A stretch of DNA of 64,000 bases. Origin: CAWHXG01 sp963833235. GTDB lineage: Bacteria; Pseudomonadota; Alphaproteobacteria; Rhodobacterales; Rhodobacteraceae. The notes beneath the pieces are model-generated. The model was not told the DNA's origin, did no database searches, and saw only the letters and a list, made by a program, of their open reading frames with translations. Location: positions 558,001 to 622,000 of the forward strand of contig CAWHXG010000001.1 in the NCBI GenBank assembly GCA_963833235.1. Direction: 5' to 3'. Within the stretch, counting starts at the first letter, position 1. Each line of letters starts with the position of its first letter. The position numbers were made by a program, and so were the translations under genes. Positions 46,531-54,770 of this stretch are shown piece after piece.

Positions 46531-49266
46531 ATGACCATACGTCGGTTCTCCTCACGGACCCATCGTCTCGATCAGACGATCCTGCTCGAGCATCTCAAGG
46601 GCGCCCGCAGCTACAAGCGGATCGCCGGCTACTTCACCAGTTCGCTCTTCGAGGTGGCAGGTGAGTTGCTGGATCACATCCCCGAGGTGAAGATCGTCTG
46701 CAACGTCGACATTCACCCCGACGATCTGAAGGTGGCAAAGCTACGCGAAGCCAAGATGATCGGGCGGTGGAACGAACGTGCCCTAGAAGCAGAGGCCCTT
46801 CTGAACCGCGAGCGGTATCGTCGGCTCGACGCGTTTCTGCAGAAGCACGGCCAGGCGGTTCGGGTCGCCCCCGACAACGTCTGTGGATTCCTGCATGGCA
46901 AGGCCGGCGTGATTGAGTGCGCTGACGGCAGAAAGCTGGGCTTCATCGGCTCCATGAATGAAACCAGCAGCGGCTGGCAGCGTCACTATGAGATCCTGTG
47001 GGAGGACTCGTCCCCCGAGGGCGTTGCCTGGATCGAGGAAGAGTTCGACTTCCTCTGGAGAGCGGCAAAGGAATTGCCGCGCGCAGTGATCCGCGAGGTG
47101 CATCGGCGCGGCTATCGCCGTGAAGTCCTGTTCGAGGAACTTGATGACCCAGAAGATATCGCCCCGGCAGCTCTCATCGAGTCGCCGCTCTATCGAGAGG
47201 GCTTTTCTCTGCAGCCGTGGCAGCAAGGCTTCTTGACTGAGTGCCTCCGCCACTACTCCAACCACGGCATCGTCCGGCTTCTGCTCGCCGATGAAGTCGG
47301 TCTTGGAAAGACGCTCTCGCTGGGGACTGCGGCGCTCGCCCTTTGCCTGCTCCAGGACAAGGATAGCGGGGGGCAAAGGCCTGTCGTGATCTTCGCACCT
47401 GCCACGCTCTGCGAGCAGTGGCAGACCGAGATGATCGACAAGTTAGGGATCCCTTGCGCGCGATGGGAGACGCAGAAGAAAGTCTGGCTCGATCACGATG
47501 ATCGGGTGATCTCGCCCGCAGGGCGAGAACAGATCGCGCGCTGCCCATTGCGGATCGGCATCGTGTCCACAGGTCTCATGATGCGCGAAAGCCTTGAAAA
47601 ACAGCATCTTCTAGGTCTGCGCTTCGCACTCGTGATCCTCGACGAAGCGCACAAGGCGCGAAGTCGACAAGGCTTCGGTCGTGACGCTGGCACCCCGAAT
47701 GAGCTCCTCGCTTTCGCCACCGCAGTCGCAGAACGCAGCGACCATGTATTGCTCGGCACCGCAACTCCGATCCAGACGCGGTCGGAGGATCTGTGGGACC
47801 TCATGCGCATCCTCCACAGAGGCAAGGGACGCTTCGTGCTCGGTAACGAGTATTCGAGATGGCACCAGCCAGATGAGGTCCTGCCACTGATCTCCGGTCA
47901 GACCAACGTAGAAGGCCCAGACTTCGGATGGGAGCTGCTACGCTCACCTCTGCCCGTTGTGAATTCCACGGATGAACCAAGAGCCCGGCGGCTCTTCAGC
48001 GCCATCCGCCAAGATCTCGGTCTCAACGAAAGACAGACGGATACCTCGGTACCTATCACGCAACTGAGCGATGACACCCGAGAAATTCTCGAAGAGGACC
48101 TTGAGCGGAAGATATCGGGTGCGACATTCTTCCAGCGAGAGAACCCCTTTATCCGACACATTGTCCTTCGAAAACGCGCCGACCTCGAAGCCTCAGGATT
48201 GCTGCCGAGGATTGGGGTCGATCTGCATCCGGACCGCAGATATATCCGCGACACACAGCGTTTCGACGCCTTGTTCGAAGGTAAAGCGCTTCGAACCAAT
48301 GATGATTTCCGGGAAGCGTATCGAGAGGCCAGAGCATTCGGCAAGGCACTCTCGAAGCGCGGGAAGGGAAGCGGCTTCATGAAGAATCTCATGGAGCAGC
48401 GGATTTGCTCGAGCATCGCAGCTGGCCTGAACACCGCTCGAACGCTTTTGGCCGGCCGAACTGTCGAGGAAGAAACCGAAGATGAGGTCATCGAGCTGAC
48501 TGCGGAGGGCTCCGAGGAGAAATTGGCCCTGGAGCGCCTGATTTCCCGCCTAGAGAAAATCGATGGAGATCCCAAACTCCAAGCCACGATTCACTTTCTT
48601 GATAAGGAAAAGTGGCGAGATCACGGGGCAATAATATTTAGTCAATACTACGACACCGCAAAGTGGATTGCTGATTCTTTGGCGGCTCTCTATCCGGACT
48701 TGGCGATAGGACTTTATGCAGGCGCATCCCGGAGTCGTCTTTACCAGAAGGGCGACAGTGTCAGCATTGAGCGCGAGACGCTCAAGAAAATGGTCGCCGA
48801 GCACGAGATAAAAATTATGGTTGCGACAGATGCTGCGTGTGAAGGATTGAACCTGCAAACCCTCGGCACTCTGATCAATATTGATCTTCCGTGGAATCCA
48901 ACACGGTTGGAGCAGAGGATTGGGAGGATTAAGCGGTTCGGCCAAGCCAGGGAAAAGGTCGATATGCTCAATCTCGTAAACGAGCAAACTGTTGATGAGA
49001 AAGTGTACGAAAGGCTCTCTGAGCGCATGCGAGATCGTTTTGACCTATTCGGCTCGCTGCCAGACATAATTAGAGATGAGTGGATAGACGATATTGAGAC
49101 GCTTGGCAAAAAAATGGACGAATACATCAATGCGCAACGTAAAGCGACAGGGTTTGATCTTCGCTACAATGCAATCGCGGAGCCTTCCGATCGTGACTGG
49201 CGGGAATGCACAGAGGTTCTTTCACGTCGAGACTTCGCTCAGCTCATGAGGAACGGATGGACATAA
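46531..49266 (+). CDS. PLD-nuclease/SNF2 helicase fusion
   Basis: A 911-residue protein. The N-terminal 200 residues hold a phospholipase-D-type nuclease half-site, FLHGKAGVIECADG followed by GFIGSMNETSSGW (HxK...N pattern). Residues 230-870 form a SNF2-type DNA helicase: LLLADEVGLGKTLSLGTAAL, ALVILDEAHKARS, LLGTATPIQTRSEDLW, AIIFSQYYDTAKWI and TRLEQRIGRIKRFGQ. It starts 24 bases after the methylase gene with GGGAGGG upstream. In defence loci of this type the helicase is the likely effector or translocase. GC falls near the end (28 of 60 at 48841-48900), another composition break. Confidence 0.9.
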   Translation: MTIRRFSSRTHRLDQTILLEHLKGARSYKRIAGYFTSSLFEVAGELLDHIPEVKIVCNVDIHPDDLKVAKLREAKMIGRWNERALEAEALLNRERYRRLDAFLQKHGQAVRVAPDNVCGFLHGKAGVIECADGRKLGFIGSMNETSSGWQRHYEILWEDSSPEGVAWIEEEFDFLWRAAKELPRAVIREVHRRGYRREVLFEELDDPEDIAPAALIESPLYREGFSLQPWQQGFLTECLRHYSNHGIVRLLLADEVGLGKTLSLGTAALALCLLQDKDSGGQRPVVIFAPATLCEQWQTEMIDKLGIPCARWETQKKVWLDHDDRVISPAGREQIARCPLRIGIVSTGLMMRESLEKQHLLGLRFALVILDEAHKARSRQGFGRDAGTPNELLAFATAVAERSDHVLLGTATPIQTRSEDLWDLMRILHRGKGRFVLGNEYSRWHQPDEVLPLISGQTNVEGPDFGWELLRSPLPVVNSTDEPRARRLFSAIRQDLGLNERQTDTSVPITQLSDDTREILEEDLERKISGATFFQRENPFIRHIVLRKRADLEASGLLPRIGVDLHPDRRYIRDTQRFDALFEGKALRTNDDFREAYREARAFGKALSKRGKGSGFMKNLMEQRICSSIAAGLNTARTLLAGRTVEEETEDEVIELTAEGSEEKLALERLISRLEKIDGDPKLQATIHFLDKEKWRDHGAIIFSQYYDTAKWIADSLAALYPDLAIGLYAGASRSRLYQKGDSVSIERETLKKMVAEHEIKIMVATDAACEGLNLQTLGTLINIDLPWNPTRLEQRIGRIKRFGQAREKVDMLNLVNEQTVDEKVYERLSERMRDRFDLFGSLPDIIRDEWIDDIETLGKKMDEYINAQRKATGFDLRYNAIAEPSDRDWRECTEVLSRRDFAQLMRNGWT

Positions 49267-49302
49267 GCCCAGCCCCGAAATTGCCATTTGAGAAGCAATA
49301 AC

Positions 49303-50246
49303 TTGAAACCACGCTCGTTTAATATTTTTCTGCTCGACGGCGACCCGAATGGCATCCGGGTGGCGCAAATCTCGATGTCGACGATCCAGGCGATTGCCTT
49401 CCGGCGCAACCAGCTTCGTCGGGTTCGAGAGGCTTTCCCCGAGATCGAACGGCCAGGCGTGTACATCCTGATCGGGGCCGATGAAGACGCGCAGGACCGG
49501 CAGCTTGCATATATCGGCGAGTCCGAAGGCGTCGGGGCTCGATTATCGTATCACAACTCAAATGAGGCGGGTCGCGATGCCAAAGGCTTTTGGACCGACA
49601 CGGTCGTGCTGATCAGCAAGGACGAGAACCTGACCAAGAGCCACGCGCGTTATGTCGAAGCCTGCCTGATCCGAGGCGTCGTTAGCAATCCTCGCTGGAC
49701 CCTGCCCAACACGCGCACGCCGTCCGACGACGCGGGCAAGCTACCGCTCCCCGACCGCGCAGCAATGGACGAGTTCGTGGATCAGACGAAAACGCTGGTT
49801 GGAGCCCTCGGCTGGGATGTCTTCCGAGAAGTCCGCGGTCGTGCGCCGGAGCAGATCGCAGAACGAGAACCGCCAAAGGCTGACTTCCATGAAAGCCTCG
49901 GTTCTTCTTCCGAGGCGACGGCTTCGCGGCAGAGATGGAGATCGGGCCCTCCGGGGATTTCGTCGTCACAGCAGGTTCGAGGGCAAGGGTCCGGACAACG
50001 CGAACGATACCTAGAGGTACGGTCACGCTCCGGAGCACCCTTGTCGAGAAGGGCGTTCTCCGCGAGGAAGGCGACTTTCTTGTCTTCACAAGCGCCTACA
50101 GCTTCACGTCTGCCTCGGCTGCGGCCGCGGCCGTCATTGGTGCGAGCGCCAATGGCCGGATCCTCTGGAAGCTCCCAGACGGACGCAATTACGCGGATTG
50201 GGAGGCAAACCAGGATGCGGCGGGCGACGCGTCAGGCCAATTGTGA
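49303..50246 (+). pseudogene. GIY-YIG nuclease-domain protein with DUF4357 tail (frameshifted)
   Basis: The N-terminal GIY-YIG domain reads RPGVYILIGADEDAQD and LAYIGESEGVGARLSYHN, then KDENLTKSHARYVEACL with the conserved Glu. Between about 49890 and 49915 the frame changes; the C-terminus (RGDGFAAEMEIGPSGDFVV, VVTAGSRAR, NGRILWKLPDGRNYADWEA) is a DUF4357 domain, the usual partner, ending at 50246. The start is unclear: TTG at 49303 with AGAAG upstream, or TTG at 49288; no ATG precedes the domain. It follows the helicase by 36 bases, so it is probably the last gene of this defence operon. Confidence 0.75.
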
Positions 50247-50291
50247 AGGTTGCGACTGCCCGGGGAACGGTACCGTCAGCGTGGCGAGAAT

Positions 50292-50954
50292 TTAGCCGAC
50301 TTTGCAGCCCCAGAAGGACGTGTGGTCGGCGGCGAAATACCTGTCCGCGACCCGGAAGTACCCCTGCAGCTCGACGGTATCGCCCGCGGTCAGCGGGACC
50401 ATGGTCTGCAGCCAGATGGCGGTGGCGAGCGAGACATGGGTGGCGGAGATTTCACCGAGGGAGCCGCGGATTTCGGTCGCGCCGTTGAGCACGAGGCGCC
50501 CGCGCATGCGGGCCGTGGCGCTGGCGTTGATCTTGTAGAGCAGCGTCGCGCCGAAGAGGTAGGTGCCGTCCACGGGCGCGACGAAATGGTTGTTCGCGGC
50601 GTCGAACGCCCCCTGGTCGTTTTAGTCGGTGTTGTTCAGGCCGATCTTGGTCCAGGCGCCAACGCCCACGTAGTTGTCGATCCTCTTGGGCAGTTCCGCC
50701 ACCACGGTGACCGGGCCGTCCTGCAGCCGGACCGTGCCGGTGTCTTTGCCCTCCATGCGGCGCGCAGCCTGCGCCTCGTCGCCGTACTTCAGCGCGATGG
50801 CCCCATCGAGCCAGTCGCAGAGGGTCTTAGCGGCGCGCAGCCGCTCGTCGGCGTCCTGCTTCAGGAGCGCCAGCTGGTCGCCCTGCAGCGCGGCGATCTC
50901 GCCGACCGGCAGGGTGGGAAGGGCGTCGAGGGTGATGCGGTTGGGGATCGTCAT
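50292..50954 (-). pseudogene. Chimeric phage-type gene with in-frame stop
   Basis: The first part (MTIPNRITLDALPTLPVGEI to VVAELPKRI) resembles a small phage/plasmid protein of Rhodobacteraceae. It runs straight into NYVGVGAWTKIGLNNTD, a TAA at 50622-50624, and then in the same frame NDQGAFDAANNHFVAPVDGT and YLFGATLLYKINASATARMR, a C1q-like end of phage tail-fibre or DUF2793-type proteins. So two unrelated phage genes seem fused, and one base change (such as TAC to TAA) ends the frame. Probably a recombination scar. Confidence 0.6.
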
Positions 50955-50965
50955 AGCCGCCCCCA

Positions 50966-51175
50966 TCACGCCAGCTTCACGGCGGGCTTGTCGGCCGTGC
51001 TCGAGCAGTGCCGGTTGGCCTCGTAGGCCTCGACATCGTCGAGCCGGTACACGACCCGGCCGCCGATCTTGATGAAGGCGGGGCCCTCACCGGTATAACG
51101 CCAGCGCTCCAGAGTGCGCGGGCTGATTTTCCATCGAGCCGCCAGCTCGACCTGGTTGAGATGCGTGACTGACAT
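50966..51175 (-). CDS. Excisionase-like helix-turn-helix protein
   Basis: A 69-residue MerR-type HTH_17/AlpA-like protein: VTHLNQVELAARWKISPRTL, then WRYTGEGPAFIKIGGRVVYR, typical of excisionases and phage regulators. AAGGAGA lies just upstream of the ATG at 51175, which is why the longer frame to 51277 is rejected. It precedes the chimeric phage gene by 11 bases. It may be the island's excisionase or a leftover of an older prophage. Confidence 0.8.
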   Translation of the reverse strand: MSVTHLNQVELAARWKISPRTLERWRYTGEGPAFIKIGGRVVYRLDDVEAYEANRHCSSTADKPAVKLA

Positions 51176-51344
51176 CGTCGTCTCCTTCGCGATTGGCCGA
51201 ATGCCTGCGAAGGACGATGGGGGAGCGCCCAGGAGGGCAGCGGGAGGAGCTAAGGAGGAGAGACGGGAGGAATGCAAATCGGGGCCCCCGAAAACGAAAA
51301 AGGCCGCCCCGAAGGACGGCCTGATCGTCGTGATTTTGGTGGAG

Positions 51345-52289
51345 TCACACCTCGAGCCAAGCGCTGGAGCCGCTCTCCCGGATCACCTCCTGCCACGTGG
51401 GGTGGCCGTCGAAGAGATTCTTCAGTCGCTTCACGGAGGGGCCGCACTCGGCCTCCTCGAGGATGCGCGCGACGGGCAGCACCGGATCCCCGTCAAGCCT
51501 GGCCTCGGCGAGCATGGCAACGGCGATCTTCTGCTTGCCGCCGGTGAACTCGTGCCACCTGCCGTGCACGATCAGCACACCGCCGTCGCCAGAGACCCAT
51601 ACAGGCCCCTTGTGCGACGGTCCCTTCAGTAGGCGTGCGCTCAGGACTTCCGGGGCGATGGCGAGCCCATCTTCATGATCGACCACATCCGCCAGCGCGA
51701 CAAACTCGTGGCCCCGGACGAAGCGGAAGCGATGCCGATCCGGAGGGTCGAGAACGAGGACCACCCGAAGCCCATCGGCCGGCCGGCGCGCAACGAGCTG
51801 GCGGAACTCCTCGAACACGGCCGGTGTCGTCAGACGGCGAGCGACCCAGATCCCGACACGTGCCCTTCGCTTCGGCAGCCGTGCTGTCCCGAAGTCCAGC
51901 ACCGCGCCGTGGAAGTACGGCACCGGGTCTTTTCCGAGCGAGCAGTCGAGGCGGGCGACCACCCGCCGAGCTGCTGCTCCCATGTCCAGCGCATAGACGC
52001 GGCGGCGGGCGCTCGCCTGTTCGTCGTGCCAGGCCGCGTTGCCGAGATGCCCATGCTGGCCGGTGATCGGGTGGGCGATGACGGACGTCGGGGTGTCGTC
52101 CAGATCGTCCTCGGCAACGACGGACATTGCGCCGCCGCGCTGCACGAGGAGTCCGGTATCCATCAGCGTCTTTCTGGCGCCGCGCATATGCGCCAGCGCC
52201 ATGGCCGAGACCCGCGCATCGCGGGTCCCGGCGATGGACGAGAGCAGCCGGCGGGCGGCGAGATCAATCCTCGAAGAGCTGCAGGTCAT
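51345..52289 (-). CDS. Hypothetical protein, about 314 residues
   Basis: Soluble protein with no motif I recognise. Distinct stretches are VYALDMGAAARRVVARLDCS, YFHGAVLDFGTARLPKRRAR, RLVARRPADGLRVVLVLDPP and SGDGGVLIVHGRWHEFTGGK; the middle may be a nuclease or nucleotide-binding-like alpha/beta fold, but this is a guess. The start is uncertain: ATG at 52289 overlaps the upstream gene by 26 bases, and an internal start near MALAHMRGARKTL is possible. It is always downstream of the 396-residue gene here, so the two probably act together. Confidence 0.6.
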   Translation of the reverse strand: MTCSSSRIDLAARRLLSSIAGTRDARVSAMALAHMRGARKTLMDTGLLVQRGGAMSVVAEDDLDDTPTSVIAHPITGQHGHLGNAAWHDEQASARRRVYALDMGAAARRVVARLDCSLGKDPVPYFHGAVLDFGTARLPKRRARVGIWVARRLTTPAVFEEFRQLVARRPADGLRVVLVLDPPDRHRFRFVRGHEFVALADVVDHEDGLAIAPEVLSARLLKGPSHKGPVWVSGDGGVLIVHGRWHEFTGGKQKIAVAMLAEARLDGDPVLPVARILEEAECGPSVKRLKNLFDGHPTWQEVIRESGSSAWLEV

Positions 52290-53454
52290 CAACCAGGATC
52301 CCCCAGCGCCGCAGGTACTTCTCGCCGATCATCTGCTCGGTCGCGGTGCGATCCTTCAGGTCGCAGCCGTGGGGCCAGGTGATCGACAGCGTGAGTGTGC
52401 GCCGGCGGTCGCCCCCTGGGCGCTTGGCAAGCTTCACCGCCAGTTTGGCCCGCGTGATGACGAAACCGTCGCGCAAGGGCGTGCGCTCCTCGAACATCTC
52501 GTCCGCCATAGACCAGATGGTACCGTCCGCGCGGGCCATGTTCTCCAGTGTGACCCTTTGGCTGCTGTCGTCGATCGGCATGAGGCGCAGCTCGCGCACC
52601 TCGACACCTTCGATCCCGTCCTCCGGGTCGACCGGGAAGTCGTACGGCGTCAGCAGCACGGAAAGGTCGTAGCACCGAAGCGGCAGACGGTTCTCCTTGA
52701 ACGCGATGCCGAGGAGGTGCGTGACCGTCGCCTTCACGATCTCGCCCCGCGTTACCTTGTCGTTGGCGATGACCTCGATGCCGCCCGTCGCGGGCTCATA
52801 GGTTACCGCGGCCTCGAAGACGGGACGATAGGCCTGCCGCACGAGAGACCCCTTGTCGTCGAAGCGCAGCAAGTCGTCGGGCCGTCCCTCGCGGTAGATC
52901 GTCACCTGCACGAGGTCGCATTCGCCGCCCTCATGGGTCGTCCTCACCCGGTCGAAGATGTCGACATGGGCATGGGCGGCGCCCGAGAACTCCTTGATCG
53001 CGGAGATGAAGGCGTGACGGGCCGATGTATCGCGCTGCACAACGCAGCCCGCGTCGGTCATGTAGCCCGCCCACATCCGGCCGCGCCTGCGGTCCTCGGT
53101 GAAGCGAACTTCCTCGGCATGGCGGAACCGGTCCTGCGCATTCAGGAACATCCAGAGCGAGCGCGCATGCGGGTTCGCGAGGCCGTCGAGGAAGGCGGGA
53201 TCGTCCGCAACGCTGTAGATCGCGGCCTGCCCCGGCTCGTCGGACAGTGCATGGACGCGCTCGGCGTCGTTCGAAATTCGGTTATGCTGAACGCGGGACA
53301 TCTTCTCGATGGCGCCGAGAAGCGGCCTCGACAGCTCGGCCTCCGGCACGCTCCAGTCGAACTCGGTGGGCAGGCCGATCTCCGGCCGGTCGAAGTATTC
53401 GCGCAGCGCCTCGCCGGGCGTCTTGCGAAGGAAGGCGGACAGTGCAGTCTCCAT
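52264..53454 (-). CDS. Hypothetical protein, 396 residues
   Basis: Starts METALSAFLRKTPGEALREY with AAGGAGATC directly before the ATG. No known domain recognised. Internal stretches: VPEAELSRPLLGAIEKMSRV, HARSLWMFLNAQDRFRHAEE, HVDIFDRVRTTHEGGECDLV and TLTLSITWPHGCDLKDRTAT. Length, GC and clean frame support a real gene. It lies downstream of the XRE and ImmA/IrrE genes and upstream of the 314-residue gene, with a palindrome (53484-53501) in front. It may be the effector controlled by the ImmA/XRE pair. Confidence 0.65.
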   Translation of the reverse strand: METALSAFLRKTPGEALREYFDRPEIGLPTEFDWSVPEAELSRPLLGAIEKMSRVQHNRISNDAERVHALSDEPGQAAIYSVADDPAFLDGLANPHARSLWMFLNAQDRFRHAEEVRFTEDRRRGRMWAGYMTDAGCVVQRDTSARHAFISAIKEFSGAAHAHVDIFDRVRTTHEGGECDLVQVTIYREGRPDDLLRFDDKGSLVRQAYRPVFEAAVTYEPATGGIEVIANDKVTRGEIVKATVTHLLGIAFKENRLPLRCYDLSVLLTPYDFPVDPEDGIEGVEVRELRLMPIDDSSQRVTLENMARADGTIWSMADEMFEERTPLRDGFVITRAKLAVKLAKRPGGDRRRTLTLSITWPHGCDLKDRTATEQMIGEKYLRRWGILVDDLQLFED

Positions 53455-53483
53455 GATCTCCTTTCTGGTGATTCTATGTATCG

Positions 53484-53501
53484 GCTGATCTGCTAATCAG
53501 C
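53484..53501. promoter_or_regulatory. Palindromic candidate operator
   Basis: GCTGAT-CTGCTA-ATCAGC, perfect 6-bp arms with a 6-base spacer, 30 bases upstream of the 396-residue gene within an A/T-richer gap. The spacer length equals that of the inverted repeat at 54655-54670 before the XRE gene, though the arm sequences differ. Confidence 0.5.
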
Positions 53502-53557
53502 GTATATCGCGCTAGTGGGGAGCAATCGAAAAAATACGCACTTCCGCGGATTCGCGA

Positions 53558-54279
53558 TCAGCGCCCGAAAAGCGAGGCCTGTCCGTGCGTCGAAGTGATC
53601 AGATTCAGCTTCAACAGTCTGATGCGGGCGGCCTCTTCAGAAGCCGCGAACCGCTCCATGACCATCTGGATCAGCCGCGCAGCATGCTCCGCCGAAACAT
53701 GGATATCGCCGTGCAGCTCGCGCGGGCCGCAGTGATTGGAAACGAGGCGACGGACTGGCGTAGCCGGCATCAACAGCGCGCCACTGATGTAGCCGGCCTG
53801 CCATTCCATCCAGTCGGACTGAAGGGCGTCGAGGATGTTGTCGCGCTTCGAGATCGCCTTGTTGGCGTTCACGCCGCGCTCGAGCAGGTCGCCGTTGGCG
53901 AACTTCTGCGCCCAGAGGGCCCGTGAAACTTCACGTGCCCGAACTCATGCGTGAGCGTGGTGCGGAAGCGATTCTCGCGCCGTTCATCGGCCGCGATGCG
54001 TTCGGAGATTGATATCTTGGGCCCGCGGTCGGGGAAGAACTCGGTCACCCCTTCGACATCTGCGCCGTAGGCGGACAGGTCGGCGTAGCTGTCCAGCTCG
54101 GCATCATGCATCTCGATCAGCACGGTCAGGTCGTCGGTCGCCACGGGATAGTCGACCTTCCCGTGGCGCCTCATCAGAAGCTCATGGATCAGCCGCTCGC
54201 ATTCGTTGTCGAGATCCCGCGCCGCGTAGAAGGGTCGCTCGGCAAAGCGGCCCGTGTTGTCACGGATCATCTTCACCAT
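53558..54279 (-). pseudogene. ImmA/IrrE metallopeptidase (frameshifted)
   Basis: The start at 54279 has a strong ribosome site (AAGGAGG). The protein reads MVKMIRDNTGRFAERPFYAA and then the zinc-protease motif TTLTHEFGHVKFHG. At about 53918 the frame breaks within a C run; one missing base would continue as LWAQKF and then MEWQAGYISGALLMPATPVR, the family's third conserved block (E near 53800). Span equals whole codons minus one base. ImmA-type proteases cleave or inactivate a partner XRE repressor; here the XRE gene lies 10 bases upstream. Without the C-terminal block the protease would lack a zinc ligand. Confidence 0.8.
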
Positions 54280-54289
54280 GCGAACCTCC

Positions 54290-54616
54290 TTACTCCTTCA
54301 ACGCTTTCCTGAAATTGGCGAAGGCCTCGACGACCTTGTCCGGGGTGGACGCATCCGGCCGAAGATCATCCGGTAGCCGGCCTGCGAGTGCGTATAGGTA
54401 GTCCTCCGGGATGTTCAGGATGCCGGAGAACTGGCGAATCAGGTGCCCCGAGCTGGGGCTGCGTCGATCGTGCTCGATGTCGTTGAGGTACTGCGGAGAG
54501 ATCGACCCGCCGCCCTCTTCCTTCATCACGCGCGCTGCGAGCTCCTTCTGGCTGAGACCGAGTCCCTTGCGGGCCTTCGAAATCGCCTGGCCGAAGGTCA
54601 CACCGTCGGCGGACAT
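54290..54616 (-). CDS. XRE-family transcriptional regulator
   Basis: About 108 residues: FGQAISKARKGLGLSQKELA and ISPQYLNDIEHDRRSPSSGH form a classical helix-turn-helix, followed by a short helical tail. The start MSADGVTF at 54616 is preferred over a TTG at 54646. It pairs with the ImmA/IrrE gene 10 bases downstream and sits back-to-back with the zinc-finger operon, so it is placed to control both directions. Confidence 0.85.
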   Translation of the reverse strand: MSADGVTFGQAISKARKGLGLSQKELAARVMKEEGGGSISPQYLNDIEHDRRSPSSGHLIRQFSGILNIPEDYLYALAGRLPDDLRPDASTPDKVVEAFANFRKALKE

Positions 54617-54654
54617 GGCCGGTTCATCGCTTGCTCTCCCTGTCAATCCGCTTG

Positions 54655-54670
54655 TTCGCGGATATGCGAA
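54655..54670. promoter_or_regulatory. Inverted repeat in the divergent XRE / zinc-finger promoter region
   Basis: TTCGC-GGATAT-GCGAA, 5-bp perfect arms, in the 154-base gap between the XRE gene (leftward) and the C2H2 gene (rightward). A likely binding site of the XRE protein, affecting both promoters. Confidence 0.5.
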
Positions 54671-54770
54671 GTGTTACGCCTTATGCGATCGATGTTCAAT
54701 GATGAAGCTGGGTGGACGGGGGCCAAGCCCACACGGCACAACGAAGACTGTCACGACATGAGAGGTCAGC

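Noticed and set aside
39741..49266. BREX system
   Set aside because: No PglZ, BrxC/PglY, BrxA or BrxB homologue; only the methylase and helicase families are shared.
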